Source: an uncultured Oscillospiraceae bacterium
GTDB lineage: Bacteria; Bacillota_A; Clostridia; Oscillospirales; Oscillospiraceae
Length of the DNA stretch: 12,020 nt
Direction: 5' to 3'
Assembly (NCBI GenBank): GCA_900770015.1
Contig: CAAGIU010000116.1
Span: forward strand, 1 to 12,020
The notes under the pieces were generated by a model. That model saw only the letters and a program-made list of their open reading frames with translations. It was not told where the DNA came from and did no database searches. Positions 1-7,232 of the stretch are shown piece after piece (the first letter of the stretch is position 1; each line of letters opens with the position of its first letter). A program made the translations under genes and the position numbers.

Positions 1-1874
1 ACAACGCCGGCGACCTGAAGCCCACCTGGGTCGAGGTCCAGAACGTCCTGAACGTTGTCTTCGAGGACAAGTACCAGGGCAACAGCGCCGCCAAGGAATT
101 CGAGTACTGGAAAGACAGACTGAACGAAGTGGACATGGTCAGTGGCACCGCTGCCATCCTGTCCGAGTACGGCGAGACCGGCGCACTGGTCAACATCGCC
201 GAATACCTGGATCAGATGCCCAACTTCAAGGCCTACCTGGAGGCCAACCCCATTGTCCGCCTGTCCATCACCGGCAACACCTCCACCGGCGCCATCTACT
301 TCTCCCCCTACTTTGACGGCGTCAACGACATCGAGCGTATGCCCCTGATGCGTGTTGACTGGGTCGCCAAGCTGCTGGACGGCGAAGGCGAGTTCACCGC
401 CGATGCCTGCGGCACCACCGCCGAGGCTGTTTACGAGCCCTACATGCCCACCGAGGGCACCGTGGAGATCGAAGTGGTCAATGCAGAGGGCACCGCTGTT
501 GAGACCATCACCAAGAACTATGATGCTGCCGGCAACATCGTTGCCAAGATGAACGAGGCCGGTCAGATGGACGGCGTCGCAGCTGTCAACATGCTGCGTA
601 CCTACATCGACGAGGCCTACGACGGCTACTACGGCACCCAGCGCTCCGACCTGTTCATCGGCCAGAACGCTGCCTGGGACGCCGACGAGCTGGTCGCCCT
701 GCTGCGCTGCGTCGTCGCCAACCCCCAGAGCCTGAACGGCACCGATTCCGTCCAGGGCCTGTTCTCCCGTGAGGACAACAACAACCAGCGCCGTGTGGAT
801 ATGTTCCGCTTTGCCGGCGTCCTGTTCGGCGTCCGCGGCCTGGAGTCCCGTCAGGATTACCTGTACGTGGGCGAAGACGGCATGCTGTACGATGCCCGTC
901 AGCAGGTCGAGACCTTTGAAGCTCTGGACCGCATGAACGCCATGGTTCAGGAAGGCCTGATCTCCAAGGCATTCGCCGATATGTCCGAAGAGAGCACCAA
1001 GACCTACCTGCAGAACGACCTGGGCTTCATGCACTACGATTACAACCAGACCCAGACCGTTTACAACGCCACCGTTCTGAACGAGGGCGAGAAGTACATG
1101 GCTGTCATGGTTCCCGTGGCCCACTGGTATGACGGCTCCTCCGAGGACGGCGTGTTCATGCGCTTCACCGAGTCCTGGCGCTCCGTCAAGACCGACGGCT
1201 GGGGCATCTCCAAGGCCGGCGTGGGTGACGACACCAACAAGCTGAACGCCGCTCTGGCCCTCATCGACTTCGCTTACAGCCCCGAAGGCATGATCCTCAT
1301 GTCCTACGGCCCCAGCGCCTTCATCAAGACCAACGAGGACGGCTCCTACGTCACCTTCAACTTCAACGGCTCCGAGATGCCCGTCATCGCCGACGCCACC
1401 TACGCTGAGCTGTGGGAGAAGGCCTCCGGCAACTACACCAACTACGCCCGCCAGTTCCTGGGCTCCACCCTGTCCTTCGCCAAGAGCCAGGCCTTCGAGT
1501 ATCAGTGCACCCACGAGGTCGGCAAGGAGGGCGCAGGCCACATCTCCACCGCCATCGCCCTGGGCACCATCAAGCACCCCGAGCTGGCTGTCACCGAGAA
1601 CCCCTGGTATACCTCTGTTCCCACCGTTCTGCCCACCACCAAGGTTGAGAACGACATGATCAACCAGTACTCCGAGCTGAAGACCAAGTTCTCCTCCTCC
1701 AAGGACGGCGAGAACGTTCTGGTGGATGTCATTGCCACCGGCTACAGCGACGATCTGGTGGATGCCGAAGAGGCAGCTGTCACCGTTTCCGACACCTGGG
1801 GCGGCTTCCAGTACCTGAACATCAAGCAGGATGCCTGGGATCGCCTGCTGGAGTACTACGCAACCATCGGCTGA
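1..1874 (+). CDS. ABC transporter extracellular solute-binding protein, LplA-like (5' end outside window)
   Basis: The open frame runs in from the left edge (first whole codon at 3) to the TGA at 1872-1874, giving 623 visible residues. The signal peptide and lipobox are off the window, so the first ATG at 129 is internal. The sequence looks like the large LplA-type carbohydrate-binding lipoproteins of CUT1 importers: mixed alpha/beta, rich in Tyr, Trp, Asn and Asp, with a segment resembling the family's central region (AFADMSEESTKTYLQNDLGF) and a C-terminal part containing NAALALIDFAYSPEGMILMSYG. It should sit on the outer face of the membrane and bind oligosaccharides; the pectin genes downstream suggest oligogalacturonides or rhamnogalacturonan fragments (inference). 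Already at 623 residues without its N-terminus, it is longer than typical LplA proteins of roughly 500-560 aa. Codons are almost uniformly C/G-ending, as expected for an abundant protein. The family call is firm; the ligand is not. Confidence 0.85.
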   Translation, partial: NAGDLKPTWVEVQNVLNVVFEDKYQGNSAAKEFEYWKDRLNEVDMVSGTAAILSEYGETGALVNIAEYLDQMPNFKAYLEANPIVRLSITGNTSTGAIYFSPYFDGVNDIERMPLMRVDWVAKLLDGEGEFTADACGTTAEAVYEPYMPTEGTVEIEVVNAEGTAVETITKNYDAAGNIVAKMNEAGQMDGVAAVNMLRTYIDEAYDGYYGTQRSDLFIGQNAAWDADELVALLRCVVANPQSLNGTDSVQGLFSREDNNNQRRVDMFRFAGVLFGVRGLESRQDYLYVGEDGMLYDARQQVETFEALDRMNAMVQEGLISKAFADMSEESTKTYLQNDLGFMHYDYNQTQTVYNATVLNEGEKYMAVMVPVAHWYDGSSEDGVFMRFTESWRSVKTDGWGISKAGVGDDTNKLNAALALIDFAYSPEGMILMSYGPSAFIKTNEDGSYVTFNFNGSEMPVIADATYAELWEKASGNYTNYARQFLGSTLSFAKSQAFEYQCTHEVGKEGAGHISTAIALGTIKHPELAVTENPWYTSVPTVLPTTKVENDMINQYSELKTKFSSSKDGENVLVDVIATGYSDDLVDAEEAAVTVSDTWGGFQYLNIKQDAWDRLLEYYATIG

Positions 1875-1908
1875 TCCCTCTTTTCGTATTTCCTTTCCCA
1901 CGGCGCGG

Positions 1909-2010
1909 GCATCAGCGCCTCTGATGCTGAACTGCACACCGACAATTCGGTGTCTTGATAGTTGATCTCTGAACCCAATTCCCTCAGAAGCCTTCGGGCT
2001 TCTGAGGGAA
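1909..2010 (+). promoter_or_regulatory. Three tandem hairpins between solute-binding protein gene and membrane-protein block
   Basis: Three perfect inverted repeats follow each other in the 169-nt gap. They are 1909-1915/1921-1927 (7 bp, 5-nt loop), 1936-1942/1947-1953 (7 bp, 4-nt loop) and 1979-1992/1997-2010 (14 bp). The last has a TTCG tetraloop closed by C-G, a very stable RNA loop. No T-tract follows any of them, so they do not look like simple intrinsic terminators. Hairpins placed after a binding-protein gene commonly protect its mRNA or reduce read-through so the binding protein is made in excess over downstream subunits; that role here is inferred. Confidence 0.6.
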
Positions 2011-2043
2011 GCAGGGGTTGGTTGTTTCGACGGGGAGGTACCA

Positions 2044-2628
2044 ATGTACAAAAAACAGATGACTTTGCAAAAAATCGTTTGCCTGCTGGCGATTCTGGCC
2101 AGCGCGCTCGTTTTCATATATTCTCTGGGCATCATGACGGATCTGTACGACAGCCTGTACGGAACCATGCGTGACCCCAACGACCTGACAAAAACCACCG
2201 TGGACGGCTCCATCATCTACTATGATATGCAGGAGTTCAACAATGCCTTCCTGAAGGGCTCCATCGGCCTGATCCTTCTGAGCTGCCTGCTGTTTGTGAC
2301 CAATACCCACGTCCGCAGAAAATACTATATCGGAAATTACGTTTCCACCGCGCTGATGACCATCGGCAATCTGGCAATGGTTATCTGGGCCCACGGCCGG
2401 ATCGAGATGTACAAGGCCCAGTTCCTGCAGATCGATTTCGAGGCCCTGGCCAAGCACGCCAAGCGGTGGAAGACCCTGTACACCGAGTCCACCTTCTGGT
2501 TTGATGTCCACTATGCGGTCTTCGGCGTGGTGCTGGTCATCACCGTGCTGCTGATTGCCAACGCCGTCTGGAAGACCATCCTGATGAAGCAGGAAAAAGC
2601 GCTGATCGAGGCGGGAAAGGGTGCATGA
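2044..2628 (+). CDS. Small four-TM membrane protein, unknown function (membrane protein 1)
   Basis: A 194-aa protein I do not recognise. Hydrophobic segments lie at about residues 10-31, 70-88, 96-117 and 155-177. Positive charges at the N-terminus (MYKKQ), in the TM2-TM3 loop (VRRKYY) and after TM4 (KTILMKQEK) predict both termini inside. Two extracytoplasmic loops result: about 32-69, acidic and Tyr-rich, and 118-154. There is no ABC-permease EAA-type cytoplasmic loop, no enzyme motif and no lipobox. The start is supported by GGGGAGG at 2032-2038, 5 nt before the ATG. The gene overlaps the next by ATGA and opens a four-gene block containing a MalK-type ATPase. It may be an accessory or assembly subunit of the transporter (inference). 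Confidence 0.85.
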   Translation: MYKKQMTLQKIVCLLAILASALVFIYSLGIMTDLYDSLYGTMRDPNDLTKTTVDGSIIYYDMQEFNNAFLKGSIGLILLSCLLFVTNTHVRRKYYIGNYVSTALMTIGNLAMVIWAHGRIEMYKAQFLQIDFEALAKHAKRWKTLYTESTFWFDVHYAVFGVVLVITVLLIANAVWKTILMKQEKALIEAGKGA

Positions 2629-3110
2629 TTATGACAAAGGAAGAGCGCATGATCCAAAAAGACCGGATGCGGTTCATCAAGAACAAGCTGTCCGCCAACC
2701 TGGCCATCCTCGCCATTTTGTTTGACGTGTTCTATTTCGTCAGCATCTACCAGTCCGATGTGGGCGACTACTATTACAGCATCCTCATCGGCGGCTCCAT
2801 CCTGTACAATCTGGTGTTCATGTTGGCGGCCTTCCTGGCCTCCGAGGGCAGCAAGAACTACAAGGGCGGCTATGCCTGGCTGCTGGGCGCGCTGGGCATC
2901 GGCCAGATCGTCCGCATTTTCATCCTGCCCGCCCAGGCTCATGCCGCCGAGCTGAAAAAGATCGGCCAGGTCATGGGGGACAAGCAGTATTTCTTTGTGG
3001 TGGGATGCCTCATTGCCTCCGCCGCCTGCCTGCTGGTCAGCGCCGCGGTGGGCTATGTCAGAAGCCGCACCCTGAAGAACTATGTGGCTTCCCTGGAAAA
3101 AACCGCTTAA
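2625..3110 (+). CDS. Small four-TM membrane protein, unknown function (membrane protein 2)
   Basis: A 161-aa protein I do not recognise. TM segments lie at about residues 22-42, 50-72, 82-103 and 122-144. The charged N-terminus (residues 5-21), TM2-TM3 loop (SKNYKGG) and C-terminal tail (YVRSRTLKNY) predict an N-in/C-in four-helix topology like its upstream neighbour, with very short outside loops. The start at 2625 overlaps the previous stop as ATGA; an in-frame ATG at 2631 is an equally possible start, and the purine run GGGAAAGG ending at 2620 could serve either. The stop is followed at once by the ATPase gene's Shine-Dalgarno site, so the two genes are surely co-transcribed. No catalytic or permease signature is visible. 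Confidence 0.83.
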   Translation: MIMTKEERMIQKDRMRFIKNKLSANLAILAILFDVFYFVSIYQSDVGDYYYSILIGGSILYNLVFMLAAFLASEGSKNYKGGYAWLLGALGIGQIVRIFILPAQAHAAELKKIGQVMGDKQYFFVVGCLIASAACLLVSAAVGYVRSRTLKNYVASLEKTA

Positions 3111-3122
3111 GGAGGAATTGTT

Positions 3123-4199
3123 ATGGCAACCTTATCCTTGCAGCATATTGACAAGATTTACGATAACAATGTCCAGGCGGTTTACGACACCAATCTGGAA
3201 GTGAAGGACGGCGAGCTCATCGTCCTGGTGGGTCCCTCCGGCTGCGGCAAGTCCACCACCCTGCGGATGATCGCGGGTCTGGAGGACATCACCCACGGCC
3301 ATCTGTACCTGGACGGCAAGGATATCACCCAGACCCCTGCCAAGGATCGGGATATGGCCATGGTCTTCCAGAACTATGCCCTGTACGGCCACATGACCGT
3401 CTATGAAAACATGGCCTTCTCCCTGACGCTGCGGAAGGAAGACCCCAACGTCATCCACAAGAAGGTTCTGGCTGCGGCGGAAATTCTGGACCTCACCAGC
3501 CAGCTGAACAAGAAGCCCAACCAGCTCTCCGGCGGTCAGCGCCAGCGTGTGGCCATGGGCCGTTCCATCGTCCGCAGCCCCAAGGTGTTTTTGTTCGACG
3601 AGCCCCTGTCCAACCTGGATGCCAAGCTCCGCGGCGCCACCCGGCGGGAGATCCTGCTGCTGCATAAGCGGCTGAAGGCCACCATGCTCTATGTCACCCA
3701 CGACCAGACCGAGGCGCTGACCCTGGCTGACCGGATCGTGTGCATGTCCATGGGCCATGTTCAGCAGGTGGGCACGCCCCTGGAGCTTTACGATGAGCCT
3801 GCCAACCTGTTCGTCGCCAGCTTCATCGGCCTGCCGCCCATGAACTTCTTTGATGTCACCGTGAAGGGCGACCGGCTGGAGGGCAATGGCTTTTCCTGCA
3901 GCCTGACGGCGCAGGAGCAGCAGACCCTGAAGGGGTATCAGGGCAAAGAGATCACCCTGGGCGTCCGCCCCGAGAATATCTCCGAGGGCAGCGACCTGAC
4001 TGTCAAGGTCTTCTCCAACGAAAACCTGGGCATGAGCACCCTGGTGCACGGCCATATGGGCAGCGGCTGCAGGATCACCGCCAAGCTCCGGGGCTGGAAG
4101 GACTACAAAGAGGGCGACACCGTCGGTATCTGCTTCGACCGGAAGCATTTCTTTGACAAGGAAACCACCAATGCCATCCGGAAGGAGGAAGCGAAATGA
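3123..4199 (+). CDS. MalK/UgpC-type ABC transporter ATP-binding protein (first copy)
   Basis: A 358-aa sugar-importer ATPase of the CUT1 class. Visible motifs are Walker A GPSGCGKST (37-45), Q-loop Gln83, signature LSGGQ (135-139), Walker B VFLFDE (155-160), the D-loop SNLDAK and switch His193 in THDQTEA. After about residue 235 comes the C-terminal MalK-type regulatory/OB-fold domain, beginning near FIGLPPMNFF. It should hydrolyse ATP at the inner membrane face to drive import. The start has AAGGAGG overlapping the previous stop. Two positions differ from the common family sequence: the Q-loop continues YALYGHMTVY (Gly89 where Pro is usual, and is present in the second copy), and LDAKLR is followed by GATR rather than a VxMR-like sequence. 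Its 3' end overlaps membrane protein 3 by ATGA. It may serve permeases encoded elsewhere, the small membrane proteins around it, or both. Confidence 0.95.
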   Translation: MATLSLQHIDKIYDNNVQAVYDTNLEVKDGELIVLVGPSGCGKSTTLRMIAGLEDITHGHLYLDGKDITQTPAKDRDMAMVFQNYALYGHMTVYENMAFSLTLRKEDPNVIHKKVLAAAEILDLTSQLNKKPNQLSGGQRQRVAMGRSIVRSPKVFLFDEPLSNLDAKLRGATRREILLLHKRLKATMLYVTHDQTEALTLADRIVCMSMGHVQQVGTPLELYDEPANLFVASFIGLPPMNFFDVTVKGDRLEGNGFSCSLTAQEQQTLKGYQGKEITLGVRPENISEGSDLTVKVFSNENLGMSTLVHGHMGSGCRITAKLRGWKDYKEGDTVGICFDRKHFFDKETTNAIRKEEAK

Positions 4200-4729
4200 A
4201 CGAAATGCTCCGCAAGATCATCGTCTCGCTGAAGCGCAAGCCCCAGACCATTGCCATGCTTTCTCTGGTGATTGCATTTCTGATCTACTCCATGAATCTG
4301 ACGTCCATTTCCAATACCACCGCCAAGATTCAGGGAAGCGGCATGGGTCTGTGCGGCTTTGCCACCATGCTGCTGTCCATCCTGTCCTTTGTCTGCTTTC
4401 TCAATGCCTTCCCCTACCGCAAGAAGGTGAATGTGCCCATGCTGGCGCTGATGTTTGTGATGTTCGCCATCATCATCTTCTGCGACGGCTTTTATATGCG
4501 GGCCATTCAGTATGCCGTGAACAGAGCCGATAACCCCATCGCCATCACCGACACCACGGCCTATATCAGCAAGGCCCTGGGCATCCTGAAGACCCACATC
4601 GCGGCCCTGGGCGTGACCATCGTGCTGATCGTGCTGATGCCCGTATACAAGAAATGGCTGCGCAGCATCAAGACCTCCGTTGAGGTGGAGGACAACGGCC
4701 AGCTGGATGCCATCGAAATCGAAGAATAA
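4196..4729 (+). CDS. Small four-TM membrane protein, unknown function (membrane protein 3)
   Basis: A 177-aa protein I do not recognise. TM segments lie at about residues 17-36, 49-71, 78-99 and 134-153. The N-terminal KRK, the TM2-TM3 loop PYRKK and the post-TM4 YKKWLRSIK predict N-in/C-in, the same layout as membrane proteins 1 and 2. The C-terminal tail (about 160-177) is strongly acidic (VEVEDNGQ and DAIEIEE). AAGGAGG at 4182-4188 lies inside the ATPase gene 7 nt before this ATG, and the ATGA overlap couples the two, hinting at fixed stoichiometry between ATPase and membrane protein. There is no EAA permease loop and no enzyme motif. It is likely a partner of the ATPase or importer, by context only. 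Confidence 0.84.
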   Translation: MNEMLRKIIVSLKRKPQTIAMLSLVIAFLIYSMNLTSISNTTAKIQGSGMGLCGFATMLLSILSFVCFLNAFPYRKKVNVPMLALMFVMFAIIIFCDGFYMRAIQYAVNRADNPIAITDTTAYISKALGILKTHIAALGVTIVLIVLMPVYKKWLRSIKTSVEVEDNGQLDAIEIEE

Positions 4730-4736
4730 TCCCCTG

Positions 4737-4761
4737 ACATGGAGGCGTTATGCCTCCATGT
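4737..4761. terminator. Perfect 10-bp inverted repeat after membrane protein 3; possible weak terminator
   Basis: ACATGGAGGC (4737-4746) and GCCTCCATGT (4752-4761) pair perfectly around a GTTAT loop, starting 8 nt after the stop of membrane protein 3. Only three T residues end the downstream arm and region (4761-4763), so as an intrinsic terminator it is weak. It may instead be an mRNA 3'-end stabiliser. Together with the repeat element downstream it separates the transport block from the hydrolase block. Confidence 0.5.
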
Positions 4762-4834
4762 TTGATAAGCGGAGAAATGCATAATTCATTGCGTGGCGAA
4801 ATATGGAATGCACCCAAAATAACGCACAATCCCT

Positions 4835-4979
4835 TGTAGGGGAGGCTATCAGCCTCCCGCCAGGTGGTTGTTTTTGCGTGCTCGGTTGAATGGTATTGCG
4901 TCAGACACCGTGCGGATTCGCCCAACGCACAAAATACAATCGGGTGATACCGCGCGGGAGGATGATATCCTCCCCTACA
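4835..4979. repeat. MITE-like intergenic element with self-palindromic terminal inverted repeats
   Basis: The 26 nt at 4835-4860 and the 26 nt at 4954-4979 are inverted copies that differ at only two positions. Both begin, read inward from the outside, with TGTAGGGGAGG. Each end is itself a hairpin: 4840-4847/4851-4858 with an ATC loop, and 4956-4963/4967-4974 with a GAT loop. The interior of about 93 bp has no transposase or plausible gene. No clear target-site duplication is visible. Such palindromic GTAGGGG-type intergenic elements are, as far as I recall, frequent in GC-rich Oscillospirales genomes; a genome search would settle copy number. It lies 30 nt upstream of the start of the 218-aa membrane protein. 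Confidence 0.75.
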
Positions 4980-5009
4980 GAGGCTCAGAAAGGTTTTACA
5001 ATCGCAAAA

Positions 5010-5666
5010 ATGGGAAAAAACGAAAAAAATACTCCCCAGCGCTCCACAAGGCAGCTGCGGGAGATTTCGGATTACTATAAACTCAATACCAGGGCCGTGG
5101 AGGATCTGGTCACCGCCAACAAGGAAAATTCCCCGGAGGTACCCGAGGAGGAGCTGAAAAAGTATCGCTCCAGGTCCGGCATTCACCTGCCGGCATGGCT
5201 CAAGGCGGTGCTGCTGAAGGCCTGGTTTGCAGGGATGGTGTGCTTCTTTATCTTCTGGGGCCTGGGCACCTACCTGCCCAATATGCTGGATATGCTGCTG
5301 GTCTTCGGCGCGGCCCTGGGCATCGTCACGGACCTGCTGCTGAACAATATTTTCCGCTTTTTTGAGGAGACTCCGGGGGCCAATGACCGCTGGATGCTGC
5401 TGCCCAAGCGGACGAACCTCAATTTCTTCGGCAACATCCTCTATGCCTATGTGCTCCTTTTCTGCGTGTTCATGCTGTATCAGATCATCAACGGCATCCT
5501 CGTGGCGGTGACGGGGGCAGCGGATACCGTTCCCCTCGGTGTGGAGCCCATCCTCTTCGGCACCTTCTATATGGGCTTTGATATGCTGTTCATTGGCATG
5601 AAGCATCTGCTTCAGAGAATCTACCGCGATGCCATTTCCCAGGAAAGAAAGGACAGGTCCCTATGA
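5010..5666 (+). CDS. Four-TM membrane protein with hydrophilic N-terminal segment, unknown function (membrane protein 4)
   Basis: A 218-aa protein I do not recognise. About 62 hydrophilic residues, probably cytoplasmic and helical (RQLREISDYYKLNTRAVEDL, then PEEELKKYRS), precede hydrophobic segments at about 71-89, 94-112, 141-165 and 179-198. The tail is basic and polar (RIYRDAISQERKDRSL). I chose the ATG at 5010 (MGKNEKN). The frame stays open back to a GTG at 4890, but those extra 40 codons lie mostly in the repeat element ending at 4979, so an upstream start is unlikely. The Shine-Dalgarno site is poor: AGAAAGG at 4987-4993 is 16 nt away. It overlaps the GH28 gene by ATGA, so it is made with the hydrolases. 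A transport or membrane-organising role is a guess from context. Confidence 0.8.
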   Translation: MGKNEKNTPQRSTRQLREISDYYKLNTRAVEDLVTANKENSPEVPEEELKKYRSRSGIHLPAWLKAVLLKAWFAGMVCFFIFWGLGTYLPNMLDMLLVFGAALGIVTDLLLNNIFRFFEETPGANDRWMLLPKRTNLNFFGNILYAYVLLFCVFMLYQIINGILVAVTGAADTVPLGVEPILFGTFYMGFDMLFIGMKHLLQRIYRDAISQERKDRSL

Positions 5667-7231
5667 TTGAAATTCGTGCCATCACTCCCGTCTCCGCCTG
5701 CTTTGAGCTGCGCAACGATGCACCCTACTATGCCCCCCAGAGCTATACCATCTGCCTGGATGGCGAAGAAGTTCGCTCCGGGGATACCAATGTTTTCTCG
5801 GTATTTTCCCTGCGCCCCGGCGCGGACTATACCCTGAAGCTGTGCTACGCCGACGGCAGCTTTGAGGAGCTTGCGTTCACCACGAAAAAGGTCACCTGCG
5901 GCGTCAGCGTGAAGGACTTCGGCGCGGTGGGCGACGGCGTGACGGATGATTCCGATGCCATCCAGACCGCAGTTCATTTCCTGCCCAAAGGCGGCCTGCT
6001 CCATTTCCCGGAGGGCACCTATCTGACCCGCCCCGTGGCGCTGAAGAGCCACATCACCCTGGAGCTTGCCGAAGGAGCTAAGCTTCTGGGCACCACGGAC
6101 AGAAGCCAATATCCCACCCTGCCCGGTGAGATTGCCGACCTGTACACCGGGGAGTCTGTCCATTATGCCGCGTGGGAGGGCAATGTGGTTCCTTCTTATC
6201 AGGCGCTGATCTGCGCCGAATATGCCGAGGATATCACCATCGTCGGCCCCGGCACCGTGGACGGCAATGCCCAGAACAGCGACTGGTGGCAGGTGTTCCG
6301 GACCCTTCCCACCGCCCGTCCCCGGCTGTTCTTCTTCAACCGCTGCAGCGGCATCACCGTCCATGGCGTGACGGCACAGAACTCCGCTGCGTGGCAGTTC
6401 CATCCCTATTTCTCCCAACACATCGGTCTGTATGACATCTTCATCCAGGCTCCCAAGGACAGCCCCAACACCGATGCCATCGACCCCGAGTCCTGCGACT
6501 ATGTGGAGATCATCGGCTGCCGGTTCAGCGTGGGTGACGACTGCATTGCCATCAAGTCCGGCAAGATCGACCTGGGCCGGAAGTACAAGCAGCCCGCCGA
6601 CCACCACACCATCCGCAACTGCCTGATGGCCTTCGGCCACGGCGCCGTGACATTGGGCAGCGAAATCGGCGCAGGCGTCAGGAATCTGTCCGTCTCCCAG
6701 TGCTGGTTCCGGGGCACCGACCGGGGGCTGCGGATCAAGACCAGAAGAGGCCGGGGCGAGGACTGCGTGCTGGACAACATTCTCTTTGAGAACATCCGCA
6801 TGGAGGGCGTGCTGACTCCCTTTGCGGTGAATATGTGGTACAACTGCTGCGACCCCGACCGGTTCAGCGAATATGTCTGGTCCCGGGAGCACCTGCCGGT
6901 GGACGAGCGCACCCCCCATCTGGGCAAATTCACCTTCCGCCGCATCTGCTGCACCGATGTGCAGGTGGCAGCCTGCTACATCGACGGCCTGCCCGAAATG
7001 CCCATCGACGAGGTGGTCTTTGAGGATGTGTCCGTCACCTATCTGCCCGATGCCAAGCCCGGTAAGCCCATCATGAAGAATTTTGCCCGGGAAGAATGCA
7101 AACTGGGCCTGTACCTGGACAACGTGCGCAGGATCAGAACCAGAAACGTCACCGTGGAGGGCTGCGACGGCCCGAAGCTGATTGCCGACCACTATGAAGA
7201 GCTGGATGCTCCCGACTTTGCGGAGGGATAA
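5663..7231 (+). CDS. Glycoside hydrolase family 28 (polygalacturonase/exo-polygalacturonosidase type), cytoplasmic
   Basis: A 522-aa enzyme expected to hydrolyse alpha-1,4 links between galacturonic acid units, or rhamnogalacturonan links, in pectin oligosaccharides. Residues 1 to about 78 look like a fibronectin-III-like beta-sandwich. From about 80 (SVKDFGAVGDGVTDDSDAIQ) the right-handed beta-helix of GH28 begins. All four catalytic motifs are present: NTDAID (269-274; Asp271), GDDCIAIKSGK (Asp292/Asp293), GHG (325-327; His326) and RIKT (Arg357, Lys359). There is no signal peptide, so it acts inside the cell on imported oligomers, which favours an exo or oligomer-specific activity. The start overlaps the membrane protein 4 stop (ATGA), with AAAGGA 9 nt upstream. 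The GH105 gene starts 1 nt after its stop. GH28 is secure; homogalacturonan versus rhamnogalacturonan preference cannot be read from sequence alone. Confidence 0.95.
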   Translation: MIEIRAITPVSACFELRNDAPYYAPQSYTICLDGEEVRSGDTNVFSVFSLRPGADYTLKLCYADGSFEELAFTTKKVTCGVSVKDFGAVGDGVTDDSDAIQTAVHFLPKGGLLHFPEGTYLTRPVALKSHITLELAEGAKLLGTTDRSQYPTLPGEIADLYTGESVHYAAWEGNVVPSYQALICAEYAEDITIVGPGTVDGNAQNSDWWQVFRTLPTARPRLFFFNRCSGITVHGVTAQNSAAWQFHPYFSQHIGLYDIFIQAPKDSPNTDAIDPESCDYVEIIGCRFSVGDDCIAIKSGKIDLGRKYKQPADHHTIRNCLMAFGHGAVTLGSEIGAGVRNLSVSQCWFRGTDRGLRIKTRRGRGEDCVLDNILFENIRMEGVLTPFAVNMWYNCCDPDRFSEYVWSREHLPVDERTPHLGKFTFRRICCTDVQVAACYIDGLPEMPIDEVVFEDVSVTYLPDAKPGKPIMKNFAREECKLGLYLDNVRRIRTRNVTVEGCDGPKLIADHYEELDAPDFAEG

Positions 7232-7232
7232 C

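Noticed and set aside
3132..4148. Minus-strand open frame opposite the first ATPase
   Set aside because: The plus strand carries every ABC ATPase motif in register; the minus frame has none.
4835..4979. CRISPR repeat or riboswitch at the palindromic region
   Set aside because: There are only two repeat ends, in inverted rather than direct orientation, with no spacer series; and no recognisable aptamer core precedes the downstream gene.
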